A DNA stretch of 13,131 nucleotides, from positions 1 to 13,131 of the forward strand of contig JALZUY010000154.1 in the NCBI GenBank assembly GCA_023301395.1, written 5' to 3'. This document shows, in pieces, positions 13,061-13,131 of the stretch. A model generated the notes under the pieces. The model had not been told where the DNA came from and made no database searches. It saw only the letters and a list, made by a program, of their open reading frames with translations. The position numbers and the translations under genes were made by a program. The DNA is from Nonlabens sp. Lineage in GTDB: Bacteria; Bacteroidota; Bacteroidia; Flavobacteriales; Flavobacteriaceae. Numbering within the stretch: position 1 is the stretch's first letter; each line of letters begins with the position of its first letter.

Positions 13061-13131
13061 ATGAGAGCTTTTACTTTACAATTATCTAGAATCACTGGGC
13101 TTATCGCCTCTTTATCCTTAATGATAATGAT
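13061..13131 (+). CDS. 5' end of a gene with a hydrophobic, signal-like N-terminus
   Basis: An ATG at 13061 opens a frame that runs to the window edge for 23 codons: MRAFTLQLSRITGLIASLSL followed by MIM. A basic residue at position 2, Arg10, and a hydrophobic stretch from about 11 onward resemble a signal peptide or first membrane helix. It is divergent from proS across 109 bp. In flavobacterial genomes an OmpP1/FadL-type outer membrane transporter often sits beside proS, and this start is compatible with one, but too little is visible to assign it. Confidence 0.5.
   Translation, partial: MRAFTLQLSRITGLIASLSLMIM

Noticed and set aside
1..13131. Possible mobile element, prophage, CRISPR or defence island
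   Set aside because: No transposase, integrase, spacer-repeat array, toxin-antitoxin pair or compositional break was seen; the gene content is housekeeping and conserved in type.

Overview
The window looks like chromosomal DNA from a marine-type member of the Flavobacteriaceae (Bacteroidota). Supporting signs are the low GC content, promoters of the TAnnTTTG (-7) / TTTG (-33) type instead of E. coli-like boxes, weak or absent Shine-Dalgarno sequences, several Bacteroidota-restricted families (DUF1599, DUF3667, DUF4293), a Rho factor with a long Asn/Arg/Lys-rich disordered insert, and a short archaeal/eukaryotic-type ProRS. I could not fix the genus. I see no mobile element, CRISPR array, rRNA or phage gene.

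Layout. (1) 1-494, minus: 3'-truncated DUF1599 gene, divergent from a plus-strand run at 551-3823: folP (dihydropteroate synthase), a CdaA-type diadenylate cyclase, and two tandem DUF3667 zinc-ribbon membrane proteins joined by overlapping stop/start codons. (2) 3876-6888, minus: truA, a small membrane protein and an ABC exporter, with 4-nt overlap or 2-nt spacing, so one operon. (3) 7157-7645, plus: YfcE-like metallophosphoesterase, divergent from truA and facing a DUF4293 membrane gene (7755-8165, minus) across a hairpin-rich gap. (4) 8368-10056, plus: rho, with a strong intrinsic terminator, followed by a secreted/membrane coiled-coil gene and a possible small overlapping ORF. (5) 11026-12951, minus: a translation cluster of proS, tRNA-Glu(TTC) and rpsT. 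(6) The first 23 codons of a gene with a hydrophobic N-terminus start at 13061.

Most content is housekeeping: folate synthesis, c-di-AMP signalling, tRNA modification and charging, ribosome assembly and transcription termination. The least explained parts are the two DUF3667 proteins coupled to the diadenylate cyclase; a dispersed palindrome (core ACGCTTTCGCGAAAGCGT) present as one perfect and two decayed copies; apparently leaderless divergent promoters for truA and the phosphoesterase around an 11-bp inverted repeat; and the small ORF at 10779-10916. I found no clear defence, biosynthetic or otherwise novel multi-gene system; the cdaA-DUF3667 linkage is the nearest candidate.
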